The notes: generated by a model from the sequence alone, not told the origin. A DNA stretch of 64,000 bases from Lytechinus pictus (GCF_037042905.1 NC_087258.1:1969001-2033000); one strand, 5' to 3'; shown: positions 37,427-50,465, counted from the first letter of the stretch. Numbers and translations are program-made.

Positions 37427-37654
37427 TCCTCCTCAACCATCTCCATCACCACCACTTCCTCTCCTCCCCACCTACAGCTCCCCCCACACCAACATCTCCC
37501 CTCCTCTACCACATCCACTGTCTCCCCTTCACCTCCTCCTCAACCATCTCCATCACCACCACTTCCTCTCCTCCCCACCTACAGCTCCCCCCACACCAAC
37601 ATCTCCCCTCCTCTACCACATCCACTGTCTCCCCTTCACCTCCTCCTCCACCAT
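37427..37654. repeat. 107-bp minisatellite duplication in a C/T-rich tract
   Basis: Within the pyrimidine/CAC-rich stretch 37262-37840, 37441-37547 is repeated at 37548-37654, apparently without differences (for example CATCCACTGTCTCCCCTTCA in both). The long Ser/Pro-rich frame here is an artefact. Confidence 0.85.
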
Positions 37655-38170
37655 CTTCACCCCACCTCCTGCTCCTTCCCCCTCCAACAACAACATCTCC
37701 CTTCTCTACCACATCCACCATCTCCACCACCACCTAACTGATCCTTAACCTCCAACACCACCACATCCTCCTCCTCTATCTTTACCACCATCTCCTGCTC
37801 CTTCCCTTCTCCTTCTCCTTCTCCACCTTCATTTCATGTACTTCTTCCATCAGATGGCTAAGCATCACCCTCCTCTATGATTCACAATGTGGAGCCAAAC
37901 CTTCCCACATGGAAACCTAGGGGGCCATCCAACGAATTATATACTTTACATCTTGATGAAAAGCAATTATTCATGCATTATCTATTCGTGATTGAAATGC
38001 TGTCAAAATATTAGAAATACTGTGACAAGTTCTTCAAGAAAACTGTCAATGCAATGAAGTGTGGTATACTAACCTATAAACCGATTACAATTTATGCAAT
38101 TGCTTATGATAATATATGAACAATCAATAAAATAGATTTCAAGCAAATGGGAAAAAAAAAACACTCATTA

Positions 38171-38479
38171 GGCCCATATTCTTAAGTCAGGTTTAACTTT
38201 GACCATGGTCTAACTGTGCTAAAATTATGGGGAGCCAAAAACTCAAAAATTCTGCTTATGTTGTATATTTCTCATATTTATTATTTCATTTAATTTTGGT
38301 TTCATAATGAAGAAAATGTTTAAGTTATCATTCTGAGACAGTTATAAATTATTTGATTGTCATGAGAGTTAATAAAATGAACATCTACTAATAGAGATTT
38401 GTGCCCCAATTGGCTCTCCATAGTTAATCTACAACTTTAAACCAGGGTTTAATTTAAACCCGAGTTCAGAATACCGGCC
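38171..38479. mobile_element. GGCCCGTATTC inverted-repeat element, copy 2
   Basis: The ends GGCCCATATTCTTAAGTCAG and GAGTTCAGAATACCGGCC match copies 1 and 3, as do the internal ACCATGGTCTAAC and GTGCTAAAATTATGG segments. The flanks (TTA and AAA) are not identical. 309 bp. Confidence 0.72.
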
Positions 38480-39073
38480 AAAGTCTCACTTGACTTTCTT
38501 ATACAAATTTGTTTCAATTATCATCCTATTGGTCAGATCAAATTCCTTGTGAAACTCCCCCTGGTTGCAATTCACAATTCCATGCTCCTTTAGACCATGG
38601 ACATATATAGGTCCATGTTTAGACACAAAAATAAGCAATCAAATCACCACATTATCAGTAATTTCAATCCTACAAAGAGGAATTATCTGAATTTATTGTC
38701 AAAACCAAAATGACTCATTGCAAATAAATAGAACATTCCTTCTATAATATATATATCAAAATTGTGGCATATCCACAGTGGCAGTTTGTATCAAATAAAT
38801 AATTCAGAGAAAAACAAAAAAAGAATCATTGATAATGATTTAACAAAATGACTTAAAATGACTCATTTGGTAAGAATTAGACGATTGATAATGTTGGATT
38901 AAAATCCCTCCACACAACAGGTTGATTTTCTATATTCCATTAATATTGAGCGTAAAGCCTTGATTGCCTAATTGGTTTCAGATTTGTTTGGGTGTTACTT
39001 TCTATGCAAAGAGCTATGTCAGCCATAATTGAGGCAACGTGTAAAGTGATGTATGTGGCAGAGAGGGAAGGGG

Positions 39074-39142
39074 GCTTCAAGTTCATTTATAAAAGTGCTT
39101 CAAGTACATTTATAAAAGTGCTTCAAGTTCATTTATAAAAGT
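39074..39142 (+). repeat. Three tandem 23-bp units
   Basis: GCTTCAAGTTCATTTATAAA plus AGT occurs at 39074, 39097 and 39120; the middle copy has one change. Confidence 0.9.
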
Positions 39143-42100
39143 TGTTATCATGCCCATAGATGGGGGCATACACAACTTTATTCAATATTTTTTGCACAAG
39201 CTGTAATTGTTAACAAAGGCCAAAAAACTCTCACATTTCATCCCATTATTCTTGATTCTCCTTAATTTCAGTAACAATTCTCCCCCCCCCCTTCTAATTT
39301 TGGAATCCCTCCCCTCAAACACACATAAAAGGGTACATATCCACCCTTTTTCCCATTAGAGGTTGACATAACATAAAGTGTCCCAAACTTCTATTAGTTG
39401 TTATACTCAAAAAGTCTACTCAGATGCATAAGGACTTTACTTCCAAATAGAACAATGATTAAAGATCCGTCTTGTTCCAATGAGTCATTTTCCCTGACTT
39501 CTTGAAATCTTACCCATGACAGCAAGCGAACAACAGCTATCCAATAATTTCTACTGCCACTCATTTTTTTCTCTTTGTACAATCTTAAAGAGATGGTCTA
39601 ACTTAGTGTGTGCAACTATGTATATGTGAGAAAAATGCAAATATTCACATTGAATACCACCATAATATATGAACATGTAGACTTTGTAAACATTACATAA
39701 CAGTATATCGACAGTGACACTTCTATTCAGCTTCAATGTAACCCAACATGAATCTAAGAACAAACTGATTTTGCAACGTATGATCATACAACATATTTAT
39801 CATTATATGAGTTACTGATTTAAGATGTACATGTAAATCTTAAAGGTCAGCACTCAACCAGTGGTTTCTAAGCCAACTATTGGGTTTCAAACCTTTCTGT
39901 GGTGGACTGTTGGTTCAGTATTGAAAAATATCTTTAGAATTAAAGATTCTCAAACTGACACATATAGTTTATAATCGAATAATTCATAATATACTCTTAC
40001 ATCCTTTAGCAGTGACCATTTACATTAAATGTTAACGGGACATCCATAAGCCTGTAAAAAGTCCACTTTCAATGTTCGTATTTCTCTCTTCATGTTTGGG
40101 TATGAATACATCTTTTTAATGTTTGAGTCATCAGTTTCAAATATTTATGGGTATGGATTTCGTAAACATTGTATTCAAGCAATACAATATGTCAGCTACA
40201 ATGAAAAAATAATAACAATAATAATAATAATAAAGTGTTTTGAATATGGCAAGGCAAAGAAGATGGAAAAAATACCATCAACTTGAATCAAATTGTCATA
40301 GCTTGACAGATTACTGAATATTTATTCAAAGAATATTACTGTTGATTAAACGTCTTATCTATATTATAAAAATACTAGTTTATAAAAGAAATACTAGTTT
40401 ATAAAAGCACTTGTAAGAAAAAACATCTGTCATTTCAGTATAATTCTACCTGTATCTACATGTATTAATTGACTACACCTGGTAGGTACTTTCAGTAAGT
40501 ATATAAACTATAAAATTATGATAAAGAACAATTCAATGGAAACATGGAAAAGAAGAAAAAGGGGTCGATGAATACAAGATAGATTTCTTTTCTTGTCTGT
40601 TTATTTTAAGCCACCTTTCGGACATGAAAAAAAAATTACATTGTCGCAATTTCTAGGAAGAAGAGCTATTTTTCACAGAAATTTAGATCAGACTTGAAAG
40701 GATTATCTTTTGATACTGATGATATCGTTATCATACATCATTAATTAACTATTCATATATATTTTTATTTTTTCTTCTATATTGAAAAGCACTTTCCTTT
40801 CCACGTATTATACTATTATCAAAATCATTAATTCTCAAAAACATTATCTTTATCATAATATCATTACATTTGTCATTATTATTATCAATACCATGTAATA
40901 TCATTACTATTGCAACTTTTATCTACATTAACACTGTAAATCAAGTATCTGTGAACCCATTTCTGATGCTACTGCTATCATTGCTTACAAAATAAATTTT
41001 AACATAACATACATCATTTCAAACTTAATACAAAAGTAAGGTCCTACTAATTCAACATGGCAGAAATAGGGGTTCTGAGCAAAACAGAACTAGAACGAGC
41101 TATCTCTACGAGCCAGTAGTGCATCGCTGATGCAGGCACGATCAATAAATGGGTTCACTTTATTTTCAACCAAGAAATATCGTCAGTGAGAATGGAGCCT
41201 ACAATCCAGTGTGCATGGGCATAAATGTAGCACATTCAGATGTCATTGTTTGTATGACTATAGACAAGAATAAGGACTTTATATTTGGTATTAAATTGCA
41301 ACATCATATTCTTGCCAATAAAAAAGAGAGAAAGAAAAAGTAAAAAATAAAAATAAAAAGAGAATAACAAAAATAATCTTTAGTGCAATTAAACAAACTA
41401 ACAAAGAACTTCATATCTCAAAAAAAAAAACGAGGCCAGCTTGGAAAAAGCTCTATTTTAGAATTATGACATGAATAGAAACATTATTCCGCCTGAGTTC
41501 TCCTCATGAATAAGATGATTATTTTCAGACAATTATGAAGTTGCCACTATTGCCATATTTCTTTAAAAAAACTTTTTCTAAGCTGCTCTCAAAAATTTTA
41601 AATTTTGAAATACAAGGTTGTAGCGCCCCAGCGGCAAAATTTCAAAATTCAGAAAGAACTAGCTGCCTATCGAGTGGCTAAAAACATTAGCCCATATATT
41701 TTTTTTATAGAAAACTTTAAAACTATTTGGTACGAGCCTATTTCTATAACAAATATAATACTGATGAGAGTATGTATCTAAATAGTGTATAATCTCCAGG
41801 GGCAATATACAACACATCATGTACAGTAGCACAATCTTAACATATATACATTCAGCTGAACAATTAAATTATGTTTTACATGAATTATCAAAATTATGAC
41901 CTTTATAAGGCTAGCAAAGACTAAGTATAATATAAACCTTACATCATATATAATAACAATTAATTTGATTCTTCAATTTTTGTTGAATTTCCTTATCAAG
42001 AATTCATATAAATACTCTTACTGAAAAATTCCTTCTAACAAGAATTCTGCTTGTTTTCATTGAAATTACCTCTTTCTATTCTGAGCTAAAGTTGTATCTA

Positions 42101-43970
42101 AGAACAAAAAATTGAAATACAGCAACATTACATAATCGAAATAGAACTTTTTACAGGTGGTTTGTAATGAATGTGTTCCTTCGAAGTGAGAGCATCATCA
42201 TTGTTTAAAATTCAGAAATTCATACCCATTTATCAGACCTGGATGTATTGTACAATTAATCAACACAAACTCTACAATTTAATTTTCTTTGCATATTAAG
42301 ATGTTTGTTATATGTCCTATATGAGGTCATGATTCTAACAAGAGTACATGAAGACAGCCCCCCTCGTAAAAAAAGAAAGAAAAAAAGAAGAAATGATACG
42401 CAATGGTGCAACAGCAGGAAAAAGGTCAAAAGCGAGTTGCAGATCAGCTACATGGACAAATATTTAAAAAAATTCATTGTACGCCAATAACATTGCAGGA
42501 TTCAGAAGCTTTTAACAGTAGCATGTACATGTAATCATGCATTAATAACAATAGCCTTTAGACAAGGCTCGTATATGATACGTATTTACGTGATACATGA
42601 TGTTTTTAATAAAATCCATTTATCTATCTATCTATCTGTATTTCAGGAACTGAGCGACTAGTAAGAAAAGACTAATCGCTCAAACCTGGGTGAACGAGAC
42701 ATCAATTAACCCCGATGATCAGGACCATAGAAGCGAGCATACAGGTCCCATGTCCTCATCACCCATCAGGCATTGACATGCTTACAAAATTGCAAGCAGT
42801 GTAAGTCTGGTTCCAAAACAATCTCGCATTCACCCGGGTTTCGCCAGCTCTCTTCTTTGACCGCTGGTCTCGTTTCAGCCACTACTTGATGAAGAATACA
42901 GTCAACTCACAAGGCCTTGTCAAAAGACTATGATTACAAGCAGCTAACAAAGTGAAGCTATTGGCTCTAGAACCCATTTCAATAGCATTTAACACAATGT
43001 ACAATCAGAAGATTAGTGGAACTGGCTTTGTGCTACTTGACCCTGATCCTCAACAATGAATACAAACAAGTCATCCTAAAATATTGTATTCCAATGCTCG
43101 ACCACTTAAAACAAAACCTTTATAAATCATGTACAAGATAAAACAAAACAAAGCGCAACAAAAATGAGACAAGATGCATTACTGTCAAATGTGACGGTCT
43201 TTGGATGAGAAATTGGACGTATACATGAATCTGATAAAACATATCTCTAGTACATTACGTATTGGATATATCACATGGAAATTACAAAAAACAATTGATC
43301 ACCCTTCTCAACACTCGATCAACGAGATTAATTGTGGTATAATCAAATAGAAACAAATATATATTCAATTCATAACACACAACAGAAGTAATTAATTAGA
43401 TGAGATCTATTGTGCTAATATAGTAAATTGTAAATCATATAGTAAAATGGCTTGCAGTGCAAGTGTGGTTCTCATTTCTACCATTTTTTATGAATACAAC
43501 TCCTCCCCAGACCTTTAAAACCATCTGGAGTATACATTCATATTCAGAAGCCTTCCAAAAAAAAAAATATTTTGTATATTCAGTAAACCATCACAGTAAT
43601 AATAAATCAAAATAAATATTTTTTATGCAAGCATTGATTTACAACTGCACAGCATAGTACTCATTCATTATTAAACAAATCAGATACAAAAAGAAGTAGC
43701 AAAACTGTAGTCAAAGCGCTTAAAAAAAGAAAGTCTACTTAAAAAAAAAAAAAAAATTGCACACATATTATAGGCAATATAGAGAAAAAAAACACTTATA
43801 AATAGTATTCCAAAAGCTTTTTACACTGATTATACACAAATGCATGTACAGTGCAGATATATATAACTGCAGATATCTTACATGAATACCTTTGGTAAAA
43901 TCAAATCCACTCAAAACTTGAATATATTTTTAGCATAAGCTTGGCACTTTGAAGTATTCTGCAGGGATAT

Positions 43971-43996
43971 GTATATATATATATATATATATATAT
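43971..43996. repeat. (AT)n microsatellite beside the tRNA-like element
   Basis: An AT run abutting the left arm of the inverted repeat at 43993. A second AT run is at 44349-44379, beyond the right arm. Confidence 0.85.
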
Positions 43997-44305
43997 TGTG
44001 TGAAAGAAATGGATGAAGAGAACAATGGTAGGCGTAGCTTAAATCAAGGTTCCCCAGAGCTATCTACCCTTTTGGAAAAATTGGTGATGCCGAAAAAATG
44101 TCTCTGCCGGGAATCGAACCCGGGCCCCCAGCTTTGAACGCCGGTGCCTTAACCACTAGACCACAGAGACGGGTTAGTGGCTAGGGCGACCCCGATCCGA
44201 TTGACCGTCAGATAGACAGATTTTCGACACCATACCAATTATAATTTCTTCTATAATTCTATAATTCTATAATTAATCTCTTCATCCATTTCTTTCACAC
44301 AATAT
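43993..44305. mobile_element. Element with 29-bp perfect inverted repeats enclosing the tRNA-like sequence
   Basis: The left arm 43993-44021 and right arm 44277-44305 are exact reverse complements (core GTGTGAAAGAAATGGATGAA). Between them are a GGCGTAGCTTAA segment, the tRNA-like body and a short ATAATTCT repeat. An (AT)n tract abuts the left arm. No target duplication could be defined. Confidence 0.7.
44099..44170 (-). tRNA. tRNA-like cloverleaf with UCA anticodon (repeat-embedded)
   Basis: Read on the minus strand, 72 bases fold as a full tRNA: acceptor stem GTCTCTG/CAGAGAC (7 perfect pairs), D arm GTCT-AGTGGTTA-AGGC, anticodon stem CCGGC/GCTGG (one G-T pair) with loop GTTCAAA, a 4-base variable loop, and T arm CCGGG-TTCGATT-CCCGG. 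Loop position 33 is T and the anticodon is TCA, which would read UGA. The body resembles Glu/Asp-type tRNAs rather than selenocysteine tRNA, which is longer with a long variable arm. It sits inside an inverted repeat and is similar to a decayed copy at 8311-8405, so it is probably a tRNA-derived repeat and not a working tRNA. Confidence 0.6.
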
Positions 44306-44347
44306 TTAAATAAAAGAGTTGCCAAAGCTGTAGTACATGTATAACTT

Positions 44348-44378
<31 letters not shown>

Positions 44379-44666
44379 TGAGTATCACCTTGGGGAAAAA
44401 ACACAAAAGAGAACACATTTGCATAGGCATAGCAAGGAAAAAAGAGAACATAATGAAAGAGCTTGTGCGGAAAAGAGTAGCAGAAGTAGATGTACTTTTC
44501 TAGCCATATTGATCATTGAAGCTTTATTATAATATATGATTGAATGCAGTAATCGTATAGGCTGTTCTCCCTTCGTAAACTAACAGACATTGCTTTATAG
44601 ATGATGCCCACAATCAACCAAGATGACAGTTAATCTTGATATGATTCTGACACACTTCTACTGAGG

Positions 44667-44853
44667 TGGGTGTTTCATAAACTTGTTTGTAAGTTACGAG
44701 TGACTTTAATAACGACTGGTGAACCTCTCTTACACGTAAATAATCACCAATGAACATTTAATGGTCTATATTATTTACCACAAGAAAGGATCACCAGTCG
44801 TTCTTAAAAGTCACTCTTAACTTTATTATACAAACAGCTTTATGAAACGGCCC
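44667..44853. mobile_element. Foldback element with GTTTCATAAA ends
   Basis: The halves are imperfect reverse complements: TGTTTCATAAACTTGTTTGT and ACAAACAGCTTTATGAAAC at the ends, GTGACTTTAATAACGACTGG and CCAGTCGTTCTTAAAAGTC further in. A related element is at 57923-58281. Confidence 0.7.
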
Positions 44854-45079
44854 CCTGGTGAATGCGAGTCTTACTCATATGATGATGGCTTGCATTTTCT
44901 ACTGCAGGGGAAAAAAGTGATTATTTTTTGACTCGTGAGAATCTGCCCATTGCGGATTATTATTCTGAGAAATCATTCCCTATATATCCCACAAATAGGA
45001 GCTTGATTTTTCTGGTATAATGGTGATTATTAAATTTAAACAATTTAGATTTTCTTGATTATCATAGAAATTTGAATCA

Positions 45080-45206
45080 GGAGCGTTTCATCAACATTTT
45101 TCGGACAAGTGGTCAGATCTGACAACTTTTCTGGATCATGGTAACTGTCGAAAAATGGGACTTGTCAGATAAAATGTCCGACAGGTTCTTTAATTGAATG
45201 CTCCCC
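45080..45206. mobile_element. GGGGAGCGTTTCAT element, copy 2 (shortened)
   Basis: It starts GGAGCGTTTCATCAACATTT, holds GGTCAGATCTGACAACTTTT and GGGACTTGTCAGATAAAATG, and ends ATTGAATGCTCCCC. About 30 internal bases are missing compared with copies 1 and 3. Confidence 0.72.
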
Positions 45207-46426
45207 TAATGACCTAAACATAGGATCTCAACTTCAAAACCTCTTTGGTATATAATGACCAGGCAGATACCTCTTATTGACGGTTATACTCTATTCCTCT
45301 TCTGCAATCACTGTATGATTCAAACGAATGTCAAGAGCTAAAAGACTTAAAAGTTAGTTCTGGGTATAAAGTATAGTCATTGTGGCCAAATCAACTGCAA
45401 AAAAAACCTTATATATCTATTTCATCGAAATAAAATTGCTTGCCACTGTGGCATTCTATGAAAATTCCATTTCGGGGCTCTTGAACATACCTTTATTTTT
45501 TGTAAAAATATTGTCAAAAATATAAATACAAATTGCTATTGATGTATAAAGTAAATATAGTCAGAACAATTGTGTTTCAGAAATTCCTAACACAATCTTG
45601 TCAAATGCTTCAAAGCTATTTCAGGGCTACTTCTATTTGTACATACCGATATTTATAAACTTTCAACAACTGTTTTTGCATTGCTTATATAGAAAACGAC
45701 TCAATACATTAAACTGCGTAAATATGTAGATTCTAGGAGTATAATGCTAGCAAATACTTGATTATATGATTGTCCAAATGCATAAAGCAACAAGCACGCT
45801 TAAATATATATAAACAGTTATATATCCAGATACAACATTGAAAACCATGTTAAATTGTGCTATCGCAGGTAAATAATTTCATATATAACATAGTTTACAC
45901 CATGTACTATTCACTTCATAACTTTGGCACTTCATACACTGCCAACTGTCTATATTTCTATACATAATACTCTCCATTCTTCCATTATCCTATATCAGTA
46001 GAAACAAGTTGTGCAGCGGTTCAAACCATTTTACTTTCACAGGTCAAGAGCAAATGTGCGCATTATCTTTTGGAAACTTAGGGGGTGTTACTCGAAATTA
46101 ACGTGGAATTGAATTCGATGCCCGTTACAAACAAGGGCCTTGTCTCACCCAAATTGCAACAGATCTACATAATTGTGGTGGTAAGAGATAGCAATTTCAG
46201 ATCAATCGCAGAAGATTCAAATCTATCGCAACTCTTTGCAAGACGAGACCCAGGACCCTGCGTTACAAGAGTTGCAATTGTTCTGATCAATCTTAGCCAA
46301 GGAAAGTAAAGCAGCACCATAATTCTTTGATTACAATCAAATGCACTTATACCATTCTGAACATGAAAGTCGTACTGATATATCAAATAATGTTATATAA
46401 TATAGGATTTGTATAACGCACAAATC

Positions 46427-46664
46427 CACCTTGTTAGGTGCTCTAGGCGCTCTTATATTACCCCGGTTAAGCTGGTCTACCAATTCTGGTGCGCACAGCT
46501 TTTTGAGGAATTACCTCCTGCCGGTACCCATTTACCTCACCTGGGTTGAGTGCAGGACAATGTGGGTAAATTTCTTGCTGAAGGAAAACACGCCATGGCT
46601 TGGAATCAACCCATGTTCTTCAGATTGAAAGACCCGAGTCTTAACCACTAGACCATGACGCCCC
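46427..46664 (-). mobile_element. tRNA-derived SINE, copy 1
   Basis: On the minus strand it starts GGGGCGTCATGGTCTAGTGG (tRNA A-box-like) and has a B-box-like GGTTGATTCC. It shares the CATGGNGTGTTTTCCTTC and AATGGGTACC segments with the copy at 46828-47126. Confidence 0.7.
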
Positions 46665-46827
46665 TACACAATGCACTGTTGATATAGTGGTTGCTCGAGC
46701 TAAAGCCAATGTACAGTAACATTAATTACGTTGTATCCTCAGGCACAAAGCTCCTTATAAATTCAGCTCTTACTTTTATATTAAAGGACATGATTGTACG
46801 GGGATACGCATTCAAGTCGTAGTCTGT

Positions 46828-47126
46828 GGGCGCGTCATGGTCCAGTGGTTCTAACTCTCGCCCTTCAAACTGAGGGTCTTAGGTTCGAATCCATCATGGT
46901 GTGTTTTCCTTCCGCAAGATATTTATCAACACTGTGTTGCACCCAACCCGGGGAGGTGAATGGGTACCCAGCATGATTATTTCCTTGAATGTACCATTGC
47001 ACTGAGCGCCATTGAAAAACTTGTAGCTAGAGCTCAAGCAAGGGTAATAATAGCAGTGCTTTGTGTCCTCAGGCAAACAGCGCTTTATTAATCAAGCTAG
47101 TATTATTATTATTATTATTATTATTA
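46828..47126 (+). mobile_element. tRNA-derived SINE, copy 2, opposite orientation
   Basis: It starts GGGCGCGTCATGGTCCAGTG, has a B box GGTTCGAATCC, and ends with AGCGCTTTATTAATCAAGC and a (TTA)n tail at 47098-47126. Together with 46427-46664 it forms a head-to-head pair; part of a third tail (GTATCCTCAGGCACAAAGC) lies between them at about 46690-46770. Confidence 0.75.
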
Positions 47127-48346
47127 GAAAATAATGTTATTGGCTTTCCATAGTTGTGATCAATCTAGGCAATCACAATCATTTGTAACACAGGTCCCGG
47201 TTACATGGAAAGAGGACATACTCCATGAAGTTGAATAGCATGAATAATCAAGGGGCACAGACATTTGGAGAGCAGTCGCAGCAATTTTTTAAAAACAAAT
47301 CTTTATCACACGTCACATGCTACCTGAGAATATGTGATTATTGTGCATCACTTGATATAAAATATATCAGCATTATTTAATTTTGGCATTAATTCTTCAA
47401 AAATATCTCATGAGTTTTCTTTCCAAACTGTCCTGATCAATTCATTCATATTTGAATACTTTTTTTAAAGAAAATATATGTGAAGTTGTTCATACATGTA
47501 TATGACTGCAGCATATTCTACAATTCTCAATTCCTTCCAGATTAATCAATGATATTTCAAGGAGAAAGGGGCCTGCCCTAATAGGTGGTTTATAAAAGTG
47601 AAAAGTGTAGAATGAATACATTTCGGGAGTGATATTTGATAGTTTTTTCATACAATTTCTGAGAGGAAGCAAAAAAAAAAAATCATATCACAAATGGGAG
47701 ATATAAAAGGACATATAAAATCCCTGTACATCATCAGCTTTTACTTGGCAACAGAATAGTTCATATACCAAATAGTTAACACTTAATTTCACCCAGAGTA
47801 TGCTTTGCAATTACCAGTTCTTCACATTTTAAGCCATCTCTTGCACACTGATAAAAATACATGTACATGTATGCGTATGCATTTTCATTTGAAAACATGA
47901 AGACCTGAGATGTCTGCATCTACCCAAGGTCATCTAGTGATATCTAAGTAAGTAGTGAATATTTGGTGAATATACTCTATATTCATAGATATATTTATAC
48001 AAAATACTTTAGACCATACTGCACCAATGCTAAAATGCATTATTTGGTTTTCCTACTAAAATCTTCACATAGATGAACATACAGTATATAGAAGATAATC
48101 AAACTACAAGGCATAACTGTATCTGTCTATGTACATTGTATAAACTGTATATCGTTAATATGTGATATACTGTATCACTGATAATAATTTGCAAAATGTA
48201 CATCACTATAAAGCCTACGTATGTTCTTCCAAAGTGTTGTTACATTCACATTGGGGAAACCGATTCCAGACCGACCAAAGCTATAGTTTAAAAGGACTAT
48301 CATCAATCGGTTTGGAGTCACCTTGTGGGTATAGCTTTAGTAATCT

Positions 48347-48623
48347 GGTCCCGTCTTACGAATAGTTGCGATTGATCCAATCAATCTCAACTGTATGGAA
48401 ATCTAACAATGTCATGAATTTTTGTATAGGAAATTTACACATTGTCCCTTGTAAACAAAGAGAAACACAATGCAATTTTTAGAAAATGATGAATGTATGA
48501 ACATACATCATATCTAGAAAACATTTTGAACAAACATGTACACTGTAGTGCAGATGTTGACTTTGCTGGCTTTCCATATTTGTTGTTGATCGGATCAATC
48601 TTCAGTCTTTGTAAGACGGGATC
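48347..48623. mobile_element. Element with GGTCCCGTCTTACG ends
   Basis: The left arm GGTCCCGTCTTACGAATAG, TTGCGATTGATCCAATCAAT is matched by the complement of GGATCAATCTTCAGTCTTTG and TAAGACGGGATC. Related half-copies may lie at 46190-46300 and 47135-47200. Confidence 0.62.
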
Positions 48624-50410
48624 TGGTGTGTCCTCTGCCTGAAAGCAGCAAAGTTTGATCTGATCACAGTATCTCAGAGAAAGGAGCAAAAGAGAGGGCT
48701 TTCGGTGCTGGAGTTTGATTATTTCCACAATCAATCCCACACCCACTTCTCCACAATCAGCATTGCCCTTAATGGCATATTTATGACATACCACCCCAAA
48801 ACCACCAATAAGTCACCAGGTAAGGTTCTCTGTCAATAGCCAAAATAGTCATTTAGTCTCTAAAAAAAAAAAATTAAAAAAATAGCTTATCTGAAAAAGC
48901 CATTCTTCTTCTTCATACTGTGAAAACTTGAAGTTGTGAAGTTGAATAAAAGAAAAGATACAAGAGTTTCTTGGACACTATTTTTCAGACTGCTTGGGAG
49001 TTTCAGTGAGATTACACAGTATAAACATCTCATGCTTGAGTGAACCCCAAACTTCAAACCTTGCTTTTTCCTGATTTTTTAAGCTCTTGCTGAATTTCCT
49101 CTGCATTCAATCAAGTACTTGTAATGGTTATTGTTGGTCAATTCTAACATGTTACATATCATTTTAAAGCTTAGGAAATTAATTTTCAAGCTCAATAAAA
49201 ATCTCAGTATTCATTTTGGTCGACTTATTGTTGGTTTTGGGGTGACAGGTCACATTTAGTGTTCAGTTAGGGTTAGCTGAATCAATGTAAGAATACTACC
49301 AACCATAGGAAATCAATAATACTCCATCTCTGGCTATGTTCAGCTGTAATAGTCCAGAATTAGCTCAAGAAATAAACAGATCTTAATAGTGGTTACTTTA
49401 TAATAGCAACTTCAGAAATGGAGCGGAGTCAACCTCTAATCTTGCCTTAAATAGTAAAGGATCATTTCGACAACTCCTGACACAGTATGAATATAAAGCT
49501 GTAAGTACGCCTTTGGTGCCCTTCACCTAATGTCATCCTCCAGCTTGAAACAACGACCAGAACCAGTACCTTCTGAGACTACATAATAAAGCTATAACCA
49601 CAGTCTCTGTATTCACCATGCAGAGTTCTTAGTCACGGGAGGCTATGTCATTGGTACAAACACACAAGCATCCTTGTTGTCAAAACCAGACCTACTGAAT
49701 CTGACAGAATCCCAACAAACTTTGTGATCATGAGCTGATATTCCCTTTCATACAAAACTATTCTTTCATGGTAGGTACCAGCAGCTTGTATGTACAAAGC
49801 TTTTTTTTACAAATATATCAAAACCAAACCTACTGAAACTGTAAGAATATCATTAGCCACCATGGTCACTAGTTAATATACTCCTTCTCAGGAAATTATT
49901 CTGTGATCAATCAGTTTGATAAAGTGATAAAAAGCCACATTCCTTCTGAACCCATTGCTTACTGGAACCTAGAGATCCCTGTACGCAGGCTATGTATATA
50001 ACAGAATGAATTCAGTAGTCAACAGCTTAACAAGTTCAATCTTCAATAAACCTCAGCTGCTACCCTAATTCTCAGAGAATCACCTCCTTGATATACATTC
50101 ATCTTGTAAGAGACGTCAATACCAACATTATATTTTGAAATCTGCAGCATACGTTCTTGTACTTTAACGCAGTTGGACCTCTTCTGGCCATTAATCTCCC
50201 TCCAAGCCAATAAACACACACCACATCACGAAGGGTATGGTAAATTCAGAGAGAGAACCGATCTGCATTCCAGACCATTTCTCAGAGGGAGAGAGATCGA
50301 ATGCTGCGCTTCATCTATCATCCACTCATTGATGTGTCGTAGCGTAAGGGCGTGGTTTATGATGTATACTAATCAAGAAGAGATTTGAACCTCCGTCTGC
50401 CTCGCCTCAG

Positions 50411-50465
50411 TCAAGTGGTCACTTGCTTCATCCGATTACCTTGTCTCTTCTTTTGATTCATCACC
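50411..50465 (-). CDS. CAMTA: CAMTA last coding exon (probable)
   Basis: The acceptor reads tactttcatcatcag. One base completes the split Arg, then VMNQKKRQGNRMKQVTT and TGA (stop at 50413-50411). It is the best candidate found because the family normally ends about 15-30 residues after the RFLRR helix, the phase fits, and the tail is basic. The last intron is then 6.7 kb. A different terminal exon within 50466-57203 cannot be excluded. Confidence 0.6.

Larger units (their letters stand above)
36361..50410. other. Region between the two convergent genes; possible long CAMTA 3' UTR
   Basis: No coding exon is recognised on either strand. From about 38000 to 50400 the sequence is AT-rich and has fewer poly(G) tracts than the left half. 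On the minus strand, possible AATAAA signals include ones near 41158 and 40606, so a CAMTA 3' UTR of several kilobases is possible but not shown. Repeats in this stretch are listed separately. Confidence 0.4.

Noticed and set aside
37222..37737. 171-codon Ser/Pro/Thr-rich open frame
   Set aside because: It is produced by a CAC/TCC-rich simple repeat with a 107-bp duplication; the opposite strand also has open frames.
37500..37800. CRISPR-like regular repeats
   Set aside because: The genome is animal, and the repeats are adjacent minisatellite units without unique spacers.
44099..44170. Selenocysteine tRNA
   Set aside because: The anticodon fits, but selenocysteine tRNA is about 87-90 bases with a long variable arm and a longer acceptor/T stack. 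This one is 72 bases with a 4-base variable loop.
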